A stretch of 64,000 nt of DNA, from positions 186,001 through 250,000 of the forward strand of contig JBAZQB010000003.1 of assembly GCA_041645435.1 (NCBI GenBank), written 5' to 3'. The first letter of the stretch is position 1; each line of letters opens with the position of its first letter. Origin of the DNA: Methanoregula sp. (GTDB taxonomy: Archaea; Halobacteriota; Methanomicrobia; Methanomicrobiales; Methanospirillaceae). Shown piece by piece: positions 35,701-44,031 of this stretch. The position numbers and the translations under genes are program-made. Under the pieces are notes generated by a model. That model had not been told where the DNA came from. It saw nothing but the letters and a program-made list of their open reading frames with translations, and made no database searches.

Positions 35701-36648
35701 CCCGGTCACAGAATTGTCAAAGAGGTCCCGGTATTTTGTCTCATTCTCCTTAGCCCGCTGCTCGCTCTCTGCCAGCATGTCGAGCTGTCCACGGAGCTCC
35801 TCCTCGCTGGCGGTGATGTGTTCGTACGCGAGGCGGAGTTCATCATCTGATTTCTGTCGTTCGGAGATATCACGGATAGCTTCAATTGCACCGACAATTT
35901 CTCCTTTGCTGTTATACAGCGGGCTGGCTTTCCCGAAAAGCGCAACTTCCCTGCCCTGCAGGCGGGGAAGGGTAGTATCGGCTAAAAGGACATCCTTTTT
36001 CCGGACAATGTGGGAGTATTTCTGTTTAATAACTTCATCCGGTTCGAAGATCAGGTCGATAAGGATAGGGCGGCGCTCACCGTAGAAGGGGAGGGCATAC
36101 TCGTAATTTCCTTTTCCGAGCATCATTTCTGCCGATATCCCGGTCATCTCCTCGATCGCGCGGTTCCATGCGATTATGACACCCTCCCGGTTTATCGCAA
36201 GGGTGGCATCCGGGAGGAAGTTGATGATATCTGCCAGGCGTTTCTCGGATTCTATCAGGGAGCGTTCAGCCTGGCGGCGTGCCACAACCTGGCGTATCTT
36301 GTGTGCGAGTTCGGCGAACTGTGACCTGACATCACCCCCTTTCTGGAGGTAAAAATCAACACCGTTGTTGATCGCTTCGATCACGACCTCCTCCCGCCCA
36401 CGGCCCGTAAAGAGGATGAACGGGATGTTGCCGAACCGCTCGCGGACGGTCTTTAAAAATGCGATACCGTCCATTTCCGGCATCTGGTAATCAGAGATGA
36501 TCGCGTCACAGGATAGGATATGCGGAGATGCGAGCGCCTCCCTGGCGGACAATGCGATCTCGATATGGAATTCCGGCGACTGCTCTAAAAAGAGCTTCGC
36601 CAGTTCGAGAAGATCGCGCTCGTCATCTACGTAGAGTATGGAAAACAT
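32707..36648 (-). CDS. Receiver - 7 PAS - histidine kinase
   Basis: 1313 residues. An N-terminal receiver domain (1-118; ILYVDDE start, phospho-acceptor Asp53 in SDYQMPEMDG) is followed by seven PAS/PAC units. Their starts are marked by ESExxYRxxxxN-type linkers at about 150, 300, 430, 590, 715, 850 and 980. The histidine kinase has H-box TRHDVANQ (His1104) and the ATP boxes VDNAIRHGG, VEDNGNGI and GKNSGLGLFLVQE. No transmembrane span is seen, so it is cytosolic. The receiver-first order is common in methanogens. No output DNA-binding domain is present. Confidence 0.9.
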   Translation of the reverse strand: MFSILYVDDERDLLELAKLFLEQSPEFHIEIALSAREALASPHILSCDAIISDYQMPEMDGIAFLKTVRERFGNIPFILFTGRGREEVVIEAINNGVDFYLQKGGDVRSQFAELAHKIRQVVARRQAERSLIESEKRLADIINFLPDATLAINREGVIIAWNRAIEEMTGISAEMMLGKGNYEYALPFYGERRPILIDLIFEPDEVIKQKYSHIVRKKDVLLADTTLPRLQGREVALFGKASPLYNSKGEIVGAIEAIRDISERQKSDDELRLAYEHITASEEELRGQLDMLAESEQRAKENETKYRDLFDNSVTGIFRTTIEGKFLAINTTFARIAGYGTPQEMMEAIQDIRTQLYVNPDDRDLFMNTLKTEGKVRDFQARFFNRQGHTLWININAIAVRGADGNVQYYEGTIEDITDQKKVKEALLREKTFTDAVIDSVPGLLYLYDPEGRLVRWNKAHESLTGYSAEELARMHFLDWYKGDEEAIRAISGGVERAFRDGQATAEACLQTKNGKKIPFFFTAQRLEVGGKTYFTGVGIDITDRKKAEDELRAAYEQISASEEKLREQLDVLAENEKKTRESEEKFRVVFERSHDALMLSEGIRLIDCNSRAFELFGYRSLEEMAALHPADASPNVQPDGQDSWSAAQAHLKAVSEKGEERFEWVHQRKDGSTFPAEVFLSSFELGGKTFIQTSIRDITDRKLAEDALRESEEKYRLLADTSPEMIYFIDTNGYVRYVNQAASRQFHAAPDDLIGKPLSSIFPPTIAQRHLEAIRKVTVERQMLHREIHEEFPTGSVDIDVRLVPVINNKNQIIGVLGLSNDITDRKRAEDALRESEAKYRRITDNARDMVYRMAIPSGQYEYVSTASVAMIGYTPEELYADPGVARNSIHPDWKEYFTQQWSEMLEGRVPPEYEYQIIDRSGIMHWFNQRNVLVRDENGKPVALEGIVTDITDRKQVEAALRESEQHYRSVIENIQDAVVQSDREGRLVMASPSAARLIGYESPDEILGMPMTSFYKNPDDRQAMLNEMTRTGKLVDYIFEIKRRDGSTLWGSLNAHFLYDKNGQIKGTEGAIHDITERRLMEQAIREANHKLNLLNSITRHDVANQLTILQGFAQIAAMKKGDPVITDYLTKILAAADTIARQIEFTRTYQELGVRAPLWVLIEGVIGHIGSRVPVRFSRTCGGIEIYADPMLERVFFNLVDNAIRHGGRVTEITVRCEREPDSLLVIVEDNGNGIPVAEKEKIFRRGYGKNSGLGLFLVQEILAITGITIRETGIPGTGARFEMLVPKGSYRFVKPRSPDTRSDPAMQG

Positions 36649-36804
36649 CGGCTGTATCCTAACCTATAGTATCCTGATCCGCTGGTTATTCTATATAAAA
36701 TAGCGGAATAAAACTGAAATGTTCGGGATCATGGACGAGAATAATTAAACCCGGAACCACGCACGAAAGGATAATGATAAGAAAAACGCAGAGCCTGCAG
36801 AAAA

Positions 36805-39800
36805 TTACGATCTCTGCAACCCGGTCCCGACAACGCGGAATTTACCCGCCGGCACCTGGATCTCGAACCGTACCCCCTTCCCGGGGATGCCGGTCTCACG
36901 AATGGTCATACCAGTGATGCCGAGAATCTCTTTTACTAAAAAGAGACCGAGACCGGTGTTCTTCCCGAACCCGCGATCGAACAACAGTCCCTTGTCCTTT
37001 TCCAAAATACCCGTACCATTATCCTCAACAACAAGTGTAAGGGTCGCCCCATCCTGCAGTGAGGTGACCCTGACAGTAGTCATCCCCTCCCCACCATACC
37101 GGAGCGAATTATCAAAAAGATTGTAGAAGACTTTCTCAAGAAGCGGATCCCCAAACAGTGCAATATCCGGAAGATCGATCTCGAGCCGTACCGCGTTGAA
37201 AGGTAGCGCAGCTGCCGGGATCCTGATTAAAGCTGCCAGATCCTGCCACGTGGGGGGCTTCACACCCATTTCGTCAAAGAAGGTAGTGAAGTCGATCTGG
37301 TTGCTGATGATATCAGCGATCTGCTGTTCCCGGGTGATCAGGTCCCGCATGCGTTCGGGATCATTGACTGATGCCCGGGATAGTTCGAGCCAGCCGTTGA
37401 GCGCCATCAGCTGGTTGCGAATATCGTGGCGGGTGATGCTCGTCATGAGGGTGATCTGACGATTGGCTTTCCGCAGGGCGTTCTCCACCCGCTTGAGATG
37501 AGTGACATCGTGGAGGAAACCCTCAACGCCATTCATCTTCCCGTGCGCATCGTACAAGAGACGGCTGCTCGCAATTGCGTAATGCAGCCCCCCATTCCGG
37601 TCCCGGAGGGTAAGCGGATACCCGCTGACTTTGTGCTCCCGGGAAAGATGGGCAAGGAACTCGTCCCGCTCTTTGGGATCGGCATAAAAGTCCGTGGCAG
37701 AATATTTCCCGATGATCTCATCAGGAGAATCAAATCCAACCAGTCGTGCGCCATAAGGGCTGATCATCGTGATGATACCTTCCCGGTTGACGCGGTAGAA
37801 GACATCCTGCATGTTCTCGATAATGTGGCGGTAGTTCTCCTCGCTCAAGCGGAGCTCATCTTCTGCCCTCTTGCGATCGGTAATATCCCGGAGTATTGAG
37901 ATGATGCCTCTTACCGAACCGTTGCTGTTGTGAAGGGCTGCACTATGCATCTCCACGATGAACCGGGAGCCATCCTTGCGATGAACATGGTAAATCTGGG
38001 AAACGAAGCTGTTATCGGACAGGACTTTTGCAAGCCGTTCCCCTGCCAGACGGCGATCGACATCTGTCATCCAGTCAAGGACATGCGTCCCTATTGCCTC
38101 TTCCGGTAGAGAAAGCCCGAACATTTCAAGAGCCTTCGGGGAAACGTACGTGAGAATTCCCTTTGTGTCAACCATGGCAATTCCATCCGGCGATGCCATA
38201 AACAGGCTCCGGTGGAGCTCTTCGCTCTCAGCAAGTGCAGTTTCCTTCCTTAAGTCTTCGGTGACATTATGGAGCGTCCCGATGGCGGCCGGCCGGCCCG
38301 CATAGGTCCCGGCACCGACACGGATTTTCACACGGACACGGGTTGTCCCGTTCCGGTGCAGGAGCGAGAATTCATATGTCTCAGGTGGTGAATTCCCCCC
38401 CAGCCGTATATTATGCCGCGAGAGTACCATCTCCCGGTCTTCCGGTGCCACAAGGGGGGCAAAGGGCTGGCCGATCAGTTCCCCTGCCTCATAGCCGATC
38501 AGAGTGGAAAAGGCCTGGTTGACAAAAAGCAGGAGACCGTCCTGTGCAATGAAGACCCCGTCCTCGGTATGCTCCACGAGGGTCCGGTATTTCTCCTCGC
38601 TCTCCCGCAGCAGATCCTGGCCTGCTTTGAGCGCATCGAACTGGCCTTTGAGCCCTTCTTGCGATGCGGTGAGATGCTCGCAGGCAGCCTTGAGTTCCTC
38701 TTCTGCCCGTTTTGCTGCGGTGATATCGAGCTCGATCCCATCCCAGATAATTCCGTGGCCTGACAGCGGACGGGGTGCCGAGCGCAGCAGCACCCACCGC
38801 TCTGTGCCTGAAGGTGTGCGGATCCGGGCCTCGAAGCTTAAGGGAGACATGGATGCAAGAGCCCGGTCTTCTGCCTCTTTGAGCGGGAGACGATCTTCTT
38901 TTACGATCTGGTCATAGAGCAACGACGAATCCCGTATTACTTCACCTGCAGTCACTCCATGGATCCGTTCAACCCCGGCACTGACATGGACAAAACGACG
39001 CTTCCCGTCCGGTTCAATGATGATCTGGTAGACCATCCCGCTCGGAAGATTGTCAGAGAGCGAGCGGAGCTGCTCCTCGCGCTCCCGGATCGCTTCCTCT
39101 GCCCGCTTCTTCTCGGTGATGTCCCGGACGATGCCGAGGATGGCGGGCTGACCGAGGAAATCAATGAGGTCAACGTAGAACTCCCCCTCGCGCACCTCAC
39201 CGTTCTTCCGGAGGATTCTTGCCTCGAATGATGAGGATACCTGCCCGCCGGCAAACCTTTTGGCAGCCGCTTTTTTCAGCATCTCGCGGTCATCCGGGTG
39301 GAGGAAATCCCAGAGATCCCGTTCCATGAGTTTATCATGCGAAAAACCGCTGAGTTCTTCGGCCTGTCGGTTGATGAAGAGGAAATGGTTGCCCCGGTAG
39401 ATATAGATGGAATCATGGCTGTGTTCGACCAGCAGCCGGTACTTTTCTTCGGATTCCTTCAGCGCTTCTTTTGCTTTCCGCTCTTCGGTAATATCATGGG
39501 AGTGGATCGCAACAGCGGCCACTTCTCCCTCCGGCCCGGTAACCGGGTAGAGATGGTTCTCATACGATCGCCCGGTCCGGTCGTCCAGATACACCAGAGG
39601 TTTTCTGGTTGCGATCGTTTCTTCAATTTTCATCCTCCGCAGGTCGGCAAGATTCGGGGAGATGAGCGTACACGCATCCATACCAATGAGGCTCTGCACG
39701 GGCAGGCCGTACCGTACTTCAGCCGCATGATTGGCGGCAAGGATCACGCCCCGTGTATTGATAAGGAAGGAGACATCCGGGGGTGCATTGAGGAGGGCAT

Positions 39801-40569
39801 TGATCGTCTGCTGCGCCTTCTTCTGTGCTGTGATGTCCATGGACTGGGTGTAAATGAGATCCTGGTTGTGTACCTGCACGCGGGTCAGCGAGATAAGCGT
39901 CGTATAGGTCCGGCCGTTCCGGGCCCGGATATTGAGCTCAGCGTTCCTGACCGTCCCCTCCTTCCCCATCCGCTCCATTATCGTTAAATACCGTACCGGG
40001 TCGACAACAAGACCTATCTCTTCTAAGGTCCTGCCGATGACCTCGCTGCGGGAGAGTTTCAGGTCGTGCAGGAACTGGTCATTGATATCGAGGATTTTTC
40101 CGGTCGCGGGATCCGTGATCATCTGGTGAATGGGACTTGCATGGAAGATCGAGCTGAGCCGTTTCTCGGAGTCGATACGTTCATCCACCGCCTGCTTCCG
40201 TTCGACTGCCATCCTGATCTTGTGGGAAAGCTCCGCAAACTGGCTTTTGGGATCCCCGCCTTTCTGGAGGTAAAAATCCACACCATTGTTGATGGCCTCG
40301 ATCACCACCTCTTCGCGCCCGCGCCCGGTAAACAGGATGAATGGTAAGGTTTTGGACTTTTCGCGGACAGCTTTTAAGAATGCAATACCATCCATTCCCG
40401 GCATCTGGTAATCCGAGACAATGACATCACAGGTGGCAATAAGCGGGGAGTCGAGCGCTGCCTGTGCCGAGGTCTGGGTTTTTACGGAAAATTCCGGTGA
40501 TCGTTCTAAAAACAGCCGGGCCAGGTCGAGGAGATCCTCTTCATCATCCACATAAAGGACAGTGTACAT
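36805..40569 (-). CDS. Receiver - 7 PAS - histidine kinase
   Basis: 1254 residues from the ATG at 40567-40569 (MYTVLYVDDEEDLL); an upstream in-frame leader is not like the family. Layout: receiver (1-118, DYQMPGMDG), seven PAS units, and a histidine kinase with TRHDIRNQ (His1048), FDNSLRYGG, VEDNGTGI and GKNTGLGLFLVKE. It is a clear paralogue of the kinases at 32707 and 51656, as judged from the shared receiver and kinase sequences, while the PAS set differs. It is soluble, divergent from rubrerythrin, and signals are unknown. Confidence 0.9.
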   Translation of the reverse strand: MYTVLYVDDEEDLLDLARLFLERSPEFSVKTQTSAQAALDSPLIATCDVIVSDYQMPGMDGIAFLKAVREKSKTLPFILFTGRGREEVVIEAINNGVDFYLQKGGDPKSQFAELSHKIRMAVERKQAVDERIDSEKRLSSIFHASPIHQMITDPATGKILDINDQFLHDLKLSRSEVIGRTLEEIGLVVDPVRYLTIMERMGKEGTVRNAELNIRARNGRTYTTLISLTRVQVHNQDLIYTQSMDITAQKKAQQTINALLNAPPDVSFLINTRGVILAANHAAEVRYGLPVQSLIGMDACTLISPNLADLRRMKIEETIATRKPLVYLDDRTGRSYENHLYPVTGPEGEVAAVAIHSHDITEERKAKEALKESEEKYRLLVEHSHDSIYIYRGNHFLFINRQAEELSGFSHDKLMERDLWDFLHPDDREMLKKAAAKRFAGGQVSSSFEARILRKNGEVREGEFYVDLIDFLGQPAILGIVRDITEKKRAEEAIREREEQLRSLSDNLPSGMVYQIIIEPDGKRRFVHVSAGVERIHGVTAGEVIRDSSLLYDQIVKEDRLPLKEAEDRALASMSPLSFEARIRTPSGTERWVLLRSAPRPLSGHGIIWDGIELDITAAKRAEEELKAACEHLTASQEGLKGQFDALKAGQDLLRESEEKYRTLVEHTEDGVFIAQDGLLLFVNQAFSTLIGYEAGELIGQPFAPLVAPEDREMVLSRHNIRLGGNSPPETYEFSLLHRNGTTRVRVKIRVGAGTYAGRPAAIGTLHNVTEDLRKETALAESEELHRSLFMASPDGIAMVDTKGILTYVSPKALEMFGLSLPEEAIGTHVLDWMTDVDRRLAGERLAKVLSDNSFVSQIYHVHRKDGSRFIVEMHSAALHNSNGSVRGIISILRDITDRKRAEDELRLSEENYRHIIENMQDVFYRVNREGIITMISPYGARLVGFDSPDEIIGKYSATDFYADPKERDEFLAHLSREHKVSGYPLTLRDRNGGLHYAIASSRLLYDAHGKMNGVEGFLHDVTHLKRVENALRKANRQITLMTSITRHDIRNQLMALNGWLELSRASVNDPERMRDLITREQQIADIISNQIDFTTFFDEMGVKPPTWQDLAALIRIPAAALPFNAVRLEIDLPDIALFGDPLLEKVFYNLFDNSLRYGGEGMTTVRVTSLQDGATLTLVVEDNGTGILEKDKGLLFDRGFGKNTGLGLFLVKEILGITGMTIRETGIPGKGVRFEIQVPAGKFRVVGTGLQRS

Positions 40570-40734
40570 CGCACGTTGTTCTCGAACCATGTCTGCAATA
40601 CATGATATATAAATCCGCTGAAAACTGGCAAATGAAAGCATTATCCACAGGAACTTGAATAGTATTGATACCAGCCTTTCCGCGATATGCGCAAAGAGTA
40701 CGGACAGGTACGGTTTTAAACGGAGTGGTTATTT

Positions 40735-41307
40735 ATGAAGTTCAAAGGGAGTATTACCGAGAAAAATCTGCTCGCTGCATTTGCCGGTGAGTCACAGGCA
40801 CGGAACCGCTACACCTTCTTTGCAAGTGCAGCAAAAAAAGAAGGGTACGAACAGATTGCGAGCCTCTTTCTCCAGACTGCCGAGGAGGAGAAAGAGCATG
40901 CAAAGCTCTTCTTCAAACAGCTCAAAGGCGGGGACGTGGAAATTACCGCAGCGTACCCTGCGGGCATGATCGGAACTACAAAAGAAAATCTTGCCGCCGC
41001 CGCAGCGGGCGAGAATATGGAATGGGGCACGCTCTACCCGGGATTTGCCGCAACTGCGGAGAAGGAGGGGTTCAAAGAGATCGCTCACCTCTTCAAAATG
41101 GTAGCAAAAGTGGAGGCTCACCATGAGGCCCGGTACACTAAGCTCCATGCAAACATGGTGAAAGGAGTCGTCTTTAAAGCTGATACTCCCGCGAAATGGT
41201 ACTGCCGGAACTGCGGGTTTGTCGAGAGTGGAAAAACCGCACCTGTGAAATGCCCGGTCTGCGATCACCCGCAGGCATATTTCGAGATTGCGGCCGATAA
41301 TTACTGA
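40735..41307 (+). CDS. Rubrerythrin
   Basis: 190 residues. A ferritin-like diiron four-helix bundle carries FAGESQARNRY, AEEEKEHAK, AGENMEW and KVEAHHEARY, supplying the Glu/His ligands. A C-terminal rubredoxin-type Fe(Cys)4 domain has WYCRNCGF and KCPVCDHP. In strict anaerobes it reduces hydrogen peroxide to water. A GGAG ribosome site lies about eight bases before the ATG. It is monocistronic, with an oligo-T stretch right after the stop. Confidence 0.95.
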   Translation: MKFKGSITEKNLLAAFAGESQARNRYTFFASAAKKEGYEQIASLFLQTAEEEKEHAKLFFKQLKGGDVEITAAYPAGMIGTTKENLAAAAAGENMEWGTLYPGFAATAEKEGFKEIAHLFKMVAKVEAHHEARYTKLHANMVKGVVFKADTPAKWYCRNCGFVESGKTAPVKCPVCDHPQAYFEIAADNY

Positions 41308-41330
41308 CTTTTTTTTCGCAATTTTTTTAA
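41308..41330 (+). terminator. Oligo-T terminator of rubrerythrin
   Basis: An 8-T run (41309-41316) and a 7-T run (41322-41328) directly after the TGA, the form expected for archaeal intrinsic termination. Confidence 0.55.
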
Positions 41331-41414
41331 AGTTTTCATGCATGTTCCCTGAACATTCCGTTCGGAGTTCAGGATTCGAACCGTGAATTGTCCTGTTTAG
41401 ATTGACTGAAATTG

Positions 41415-42083
41415 TTATTCGATCCAGCCCATCCGCACCCACCGCTCGTACTCATCGGTGCGGAAATCTTTGTTCTCGATCACGAGCTCTTTGAAAAAAT
41501 CCCGGTTCCCGGTGATCTCTTCTTCCTGTTTCGGATCGGAAAAACCATTCCTGATCGCTTCAACGAGTTTCTTGCCGAGCGCCCGTGCGGAAGCTTCCAC
41601 AGCATCAATCGTTTCAGCATTCCCTCCCGTTGCGACACTGATCCCGCCCACCGCGATCACACCCAGATAATTCAGCACATGGTTCTGGTACATGACGACT
41701 TCATCACCACCGGATGTGTGGGTACTCGCAACCGAGCAGCCGTATTTCTCTGCAAGTACCTGGTAGTGGATCGCGTCTGCGAGCCGGTCGAAAAATATTT
41801 TCATCTGGCCGGAAACGTTATCGATGTAGACCGGGGATGCGAACACGATACCATCCGCTTCCTTCATCCGCTCAACGATGATCGGGACATCGTCTTCGTA
41901 CACACAGATACCATTGAACGAGCAGCCCTCGCAGGCAGTGCATGGCGTGATCCGGAAATCGCAGAGGTCGATCATCTCCGTCTCCGCACCGGCTTCTGCG
42001 GCTCCTTCAAGTACGAAGGTTGTAAGTTTTCGCGTTGTGCTCCGGATGGTCCGGGGACTTCCGTGGATGGCGAGGATCTTCAT
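41415..42083 (-). CDS. Iron-sulfur flavoprotein (NADPH-dependent FMN reductase-like)
   Basis: 222 residues from the ATG at 42081-42083 (MKILAIHGSPR). A flavodoxin-like fold with the FMN loop GSPRTIRSTTRKL, then a compact cysteine cluster CTACEGCSFNGIC (CX2CX2CX5C) like the 4Fe-4S site of methanogen Isf proteins, and FASPVYIDNVSGQMK. Isf proteins move electrons and help detoxify oxygen species. Rubrerythrin lies convergently about 100 bases away, so the two may share an oxidative-stress role; that link is an inference from position. Confidence 0.86.
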   Translation of the reverse strand: MKILAIHGSPRTIRSTTRKLTTFVLEGAAEAGAETEMIDLCDFRITPCTACEGCSFNGICVYEDDVPIIVERMKEADGIVFASPVYIDNVSGQMKIFFDRLADAIHYQVLAEKYGCSVASTHTSGGDEVVMYQNHVLNYLGVIAVGGISVATGGNAETIDAVEASARALGKKLVEAIRNGFSDPKQEEEITGNRDFFKELVIENKDFRTDEYERWVRMGWIE

Positions 42084-42674
42084 TGTTGTATGCTCCTGCT
42101 GAGGGGATTGGATGGCGGGGGTTAATATGCCAGTGGAGGGCAAAAGTCGGAGAGCCGCAGGGATTTCAGGGGAAGGACACATGTTTTTCTCCAATTTCTC
42201 CGTCGGAGAACCGGTTTTTCGGCAACATTCGCTCCCGGATGGCAAAAGACCCGCAAAAACCTACTGAAGTTTGAGCCATTTTTCCGGCCCATTCAAAGCC
42301 TGCTAAATTGCACGGTTTTTTTCGGATAAAAACGCCTATTTTCCGAAAATAACGGTTTAAACAAGAAATTTTGTCGGGTGTTGGCACCGCTTCCACTGGA
42401 GGGGGTTCCCGACACTTTCCACCATAAAGGCCTCCGTCGGAGAACAAACCATGAAGTGGCTGAAGTCTTATAGGGGGTTCTTAAACCCGCACTAAGGAAA
42501 CGTGCTGTATAATATTTACGGAAAATATCCCCTCACAGGAGCTGTCCTGGCAGTGTGAGCTAAAACAACATGTGTAAAAATCCACGGACGGATTAAAAGA
42601 ATTTAGAGGATTTCTTACGGGCAATCAGCGAGATAACAGGTTTTGGGATGTATTGTTTTACCGGCAACTGCTGA
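42084..42674. other. Intergenic region, no gene recognised
   Basis: About 590 bases. It holds two copies of the near-palindrome CTCCGTCGGAG (around 42198 and 42432), each followed by AAC. Otherwise nothing structured was seen. Confidence 0.45.
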
Positions 42675-43418
42675 TTACACTATTTTTGCCGGTATGCTGA
42701 TCGATAATAACCCGATGACAATCAGTGAAAAACCGGCAGCAACAAACGTGCCGATCACCGGCAGGATGGGATTTGAAATAAAGAACATCTCCCGGAGCGG
42801 ATAGATCATAAATGTGAGAGCAAAGAGGAGCATTCCGATGAGGATGTTCGGGTACTCCTTTAATGAATGGTTCAGCCCGGTAATGATCAGGGACCCGCAG
42901 GCAAAGAAGTAGAGCAGCGTGACCAGTGCGGGTGCACTGATGCCCTGTGTTGCCAGCACGCCAAGGGGGATGATGAGCGAGATGACAAGAATCCCCAGGA
43001 GAATATGCGGTGCGATCTGCTTTCGGGGGAATCCTTTCTGGAATGCCATGGACAGTACGAGAATCGAGGCGATCATCCCCATGTCGATCAGGCTCGGGAA
43101 GACCTCGTTTCTTAAGCCCATGAGGATATTTACGTACCAGACAATATTTGAAATTCCCCAGAGCCCCAATGCACCCGCAGCATAGAGCAGGTATTCCTGT
43201 TCACCGTCACGATGCCAGAAGTACAGGAGAACAAGAGCCGCAGCAATTGCAGCGATGATCTGGAGGTAATTGCTGATCGCAAGAAAGACCTTGTCGGGAA
43301 GGAGCAGGATCATCAGGGCGAGAACGACTGCAACCCCAACGATGGCCCGGAAAAAGCCGGTGATCAACTTCAGGATCAGACTGTCCCGGCACTCGGCCGG
43401 GAATTCAGGAGAATTCAT
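42675..43418 (-). CDS. Multi-pass membrane protein, function unknown
   Basis: 247 residues from the ATG at 43416-43418. About eight hydrophobic helices fill the protein from residue 17 to the end, with short polar loops such as WHRDGEQEYLL and RNEVFPSLID. No transporter or enzyme signature is recognised. The spacing recalls the membrane sensor domains that precede signalling modules in other proteins, but none is attached here. Confidence 0.7.
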   Translation of the reverse strand: MNSPEFPAECRDSLILKLITGFFRAIVGVAVVLALMILLLPDKVFLAISNYLQIIAAIAAALVLLYFWHRDGEQEYLLYAAGALGLWGISNIVWYVNILMGLRNEVFPSLIDMGMIASILVLSMAFQKGFPRKQIAPHILLGILVISLIIPLGVLATQGISAPALVTLLYFFACGSLIITGLNHSLKEYPNILIGMLLFALTFMIYPLREMFFISNPILPVIGTFVAAGFSLIVIGLLSISIPAKIV

Positions 43419-43569
43419 CGTACAGGGTTTTTCCGGTAATCCGCAAAAAAGATTGTGAAATCCCGCTGAAGTTTTGTCGCGAACAAAAGGGAGCATCAGG
43501 AAATCGTGGCATCATCTCTCTCAAGCAGCGAGAAAAAACCGGATTCCCGTTATCGTACCCGGACTCCTG

Positions 43570-43944
43570 TCATCTCGCGTGAGTGTTCGTGTAATGATCC
43601 GGTCCCCACCATTCGATCTCAGCGACCGAGTGATCATAGACAACGAGCCGGCGCCAGACCCGCTCGTGCCGGGTGCGCAGCCAGAGCTCGCGGAGGATGA
43701 ACGGCGGGAACGGGAGCGAGCGCAGGTCAGCAATCTCGTCCGGGAACTGCTGGTCGTAAAATCCGTCCGGGTCGATATGATACCGGGTCAGCCGCACCTT
43801 CACTACGCGGAACGATGCAGGTTTGAAGATCTGGAGATCATACGGCAGGTCATTAAGGGGATTTTTCATCCAGCGATATCCCATCCGCTCCGCAAATGAT
43901 TGGGCCTCCACAATCGCGGCATACGGTTTCCTCCCGCGGGTCAT
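43570..43944 (-). CDS. Conserved-looking soluble protein, function unknown
   Basis: 124 residues from the internal ATG at 43944 (MTRGRKPYAAIVEAQSFAERMGYRW); an upstream ATG at 43992 is possible. It is basic and aromatic-rich. The stretch YDLQIFKPASFRVVKVRL has the D...xVxK spacing seen in some PD-(D/E)xK nuclease-like folds, but the match is weak. It lies about 90 bases downstream of the ABC exporter operon on the same strand. Confidence 0.6.
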   Translation of the reverse strand: MTRGRKPYAAIVEAQSFAERMGYRWMKNPLNDLPYDLQIFKPASFRVVKVRLTRYHIDPDGFYDQQFPDEIADLRSLPFPPFILRELWLRTRHERVWRRLVVYDHSVAEIEWWGPDHYTNTHAR

Positions 43945-44031
43945 GGAAGGGAGGCTCCGATTCGAATAGTTTTCTGAACAGACATGCAGCATCCGGAATC
44001 ATCCGGGAGCGGTTGAATGCCTTGTGGTCGG

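Noticed and set aside
29322..42315. Shared 14-mer GCTAAATTGCACGG at 29322-29335 and 42302-42315
   Set aside because: Matches of 14 bases are expected by chance in a 64-kb window, and the flanks do not extend the match.
42198..42445. CTCCGTCGGAGAAC pair as a repeat family
   Set aside because: The two copies are only 14 bases long and close together; this is not enough to call an element.
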